In this document: piece after piece, positions 63,885 to 64,000 of the stretch
Layout: each line of letters opens with the position of its first letter
Position numbering within the stretch: the first letter of the stretch is position 1
Position numbers and translations under genes: made by a program
Notes under the pieces: generated by a model
Told to the model about the DNA's origin: nothing
The model's input: only the letters and a program-made list of their open reading frames with translations
Database searches by the model: none
Assembly: GCF_013371085.1 (NCBI RefSeq)
Contig: NZ_JABWCV010000014.1
Location: 54,149 to 118,148, forward strand
Origin: Vreelandella maris
GTDB taxonomy: Bacteria > Pseudomonadota > Gammaproteobacteria > Pseudomonadales > Halomonadaceae
DNA length: 64,000 nt
Direction of reading: 5' to 3'

Positions 63885-64000
63885 GGCCTGTTGACGTTTT
63901 GAGGGATAGCATTGGCAGGATAGGGGCAAACTCACAGAATACAGGTTCCGACACCAACAAACTGCGAGCTTGCCATGCCCCGACTGATGCTCACAGATGA
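63885..64000 (+). mobile_element. IS5-family insertion sequence, left end (runs off window)
   Basis: After the tetranucleotide CTAG (63881-63884), a preferred target of many IS5-group elements, the sequence GGCCTGTTGACGTTTTGAGG begins, like known IS5-group terminal repeats. A transposase start follows at 63975. The element extends beyond the window. Confidence 0.65.
63975..64000 (+). CDS. IS5-family transposase, N-terminal fragment
   Basis: The ATG at 63975 opens MPRLMLTD, the usual N-terminus of an IS5-group transposase (followed in homologues by EQW). Only eight complete codons are in the window, so the call depends on the inverted-repeat-like end just upstream. Confidence 0.55.

Overview
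The window looks like a chromosomal segment of a moderately GC-rich gammaproteobacterium, most like Halomonas and relatives (Halomonadaceae). This is inferred from protein style: four TRAP transporters, a malonate TRAP operon, a complete methionine salvage set, and many FCD-type GntR regulators and sugar-acid enzymes. No rRNA, tRNA or CRISPR array was seen. The content is almost entirely accessory catabolism: uptake of small acids followed by short degradation pathways, each with its own regulator.

Layout. 1-1384: a yjfK/yjfJ/yjfI-like stress cluster (PspA family), cut by the left edge. 1454-8227: malonate operon (TRAP dctPQM, malonyl-CoA decarboxylase, malonyl-CoA synthetase) with a divergent GntR regulator and a 17-bp palindromic operator. 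8349-14231: a frameshifted GlxA/AraC-type regulator, an MFS carrier, an IS5-like remnant, a YgjV-like membrane protein, a DksA-like zinc protein, a paired DUF606 transporter and a LysR regulator. 14346-18762: methionine salvage mtnK, mtnD, mtnC, mtnB, mtnA. 18759-20888: recQ. 20948-25191: a ugp-like ABC transporter. 25305-32414: a sigma-54 activator divergent from a ureohydrolase-permease-amidase-MBL-ALDH operon. A clear -24/-12 promoter and upstream activator repeats lie between them, and the middle two genes are visibly AT-richer. 32428-35631: HMG-CoA-lyase-like enzyme, CoA transferase and divergent LysR.

35988-39695: second TRAP system plus HpcH/HpaI aldolase. 39723-51967: sugar-acid cluster with FAD oxidase, L-fuconate dehydratase, FAH protein, SDR, PdxA2, four-carbon acid sugar kinase, third TRAP system, Ldh2-type dehydrogenase and a NanR-like GntR regulator. 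Sites resembling the NanR operator occur upstream of both internal operons. 52026-63698: L-arabinonate-type oxidative pentose pathway (IlvD/Edd dehydratase, Gfo/Idh 1-dehydrogenase, AraD1/GguC dehydratase, ketoglutaric semialdehyde dehydrogenase), EamA permease, FCD regulator, an orphan TRAP binding protein and a fourth complete TRAP system. An identical 23-bp sequence lies upstream of both binding-protein genes. 63885-64000: the left end of an IS5-family insertion sequence running off the window.

Cross-cutting observations. Every solute-binding-protein gene in the window (five TRAP, one ABC) is followed by a strong stem-loop, and in five cases it sits before the membrane-subunit genes. Most clusters have palindromic regulatory sites visible in the divergent intergenic regions. 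The best candidates for new biology are the sigma-54-controlled guanidino/amide operon with its imported low-GC core, and the two sugar-acid regulons with shared operators.
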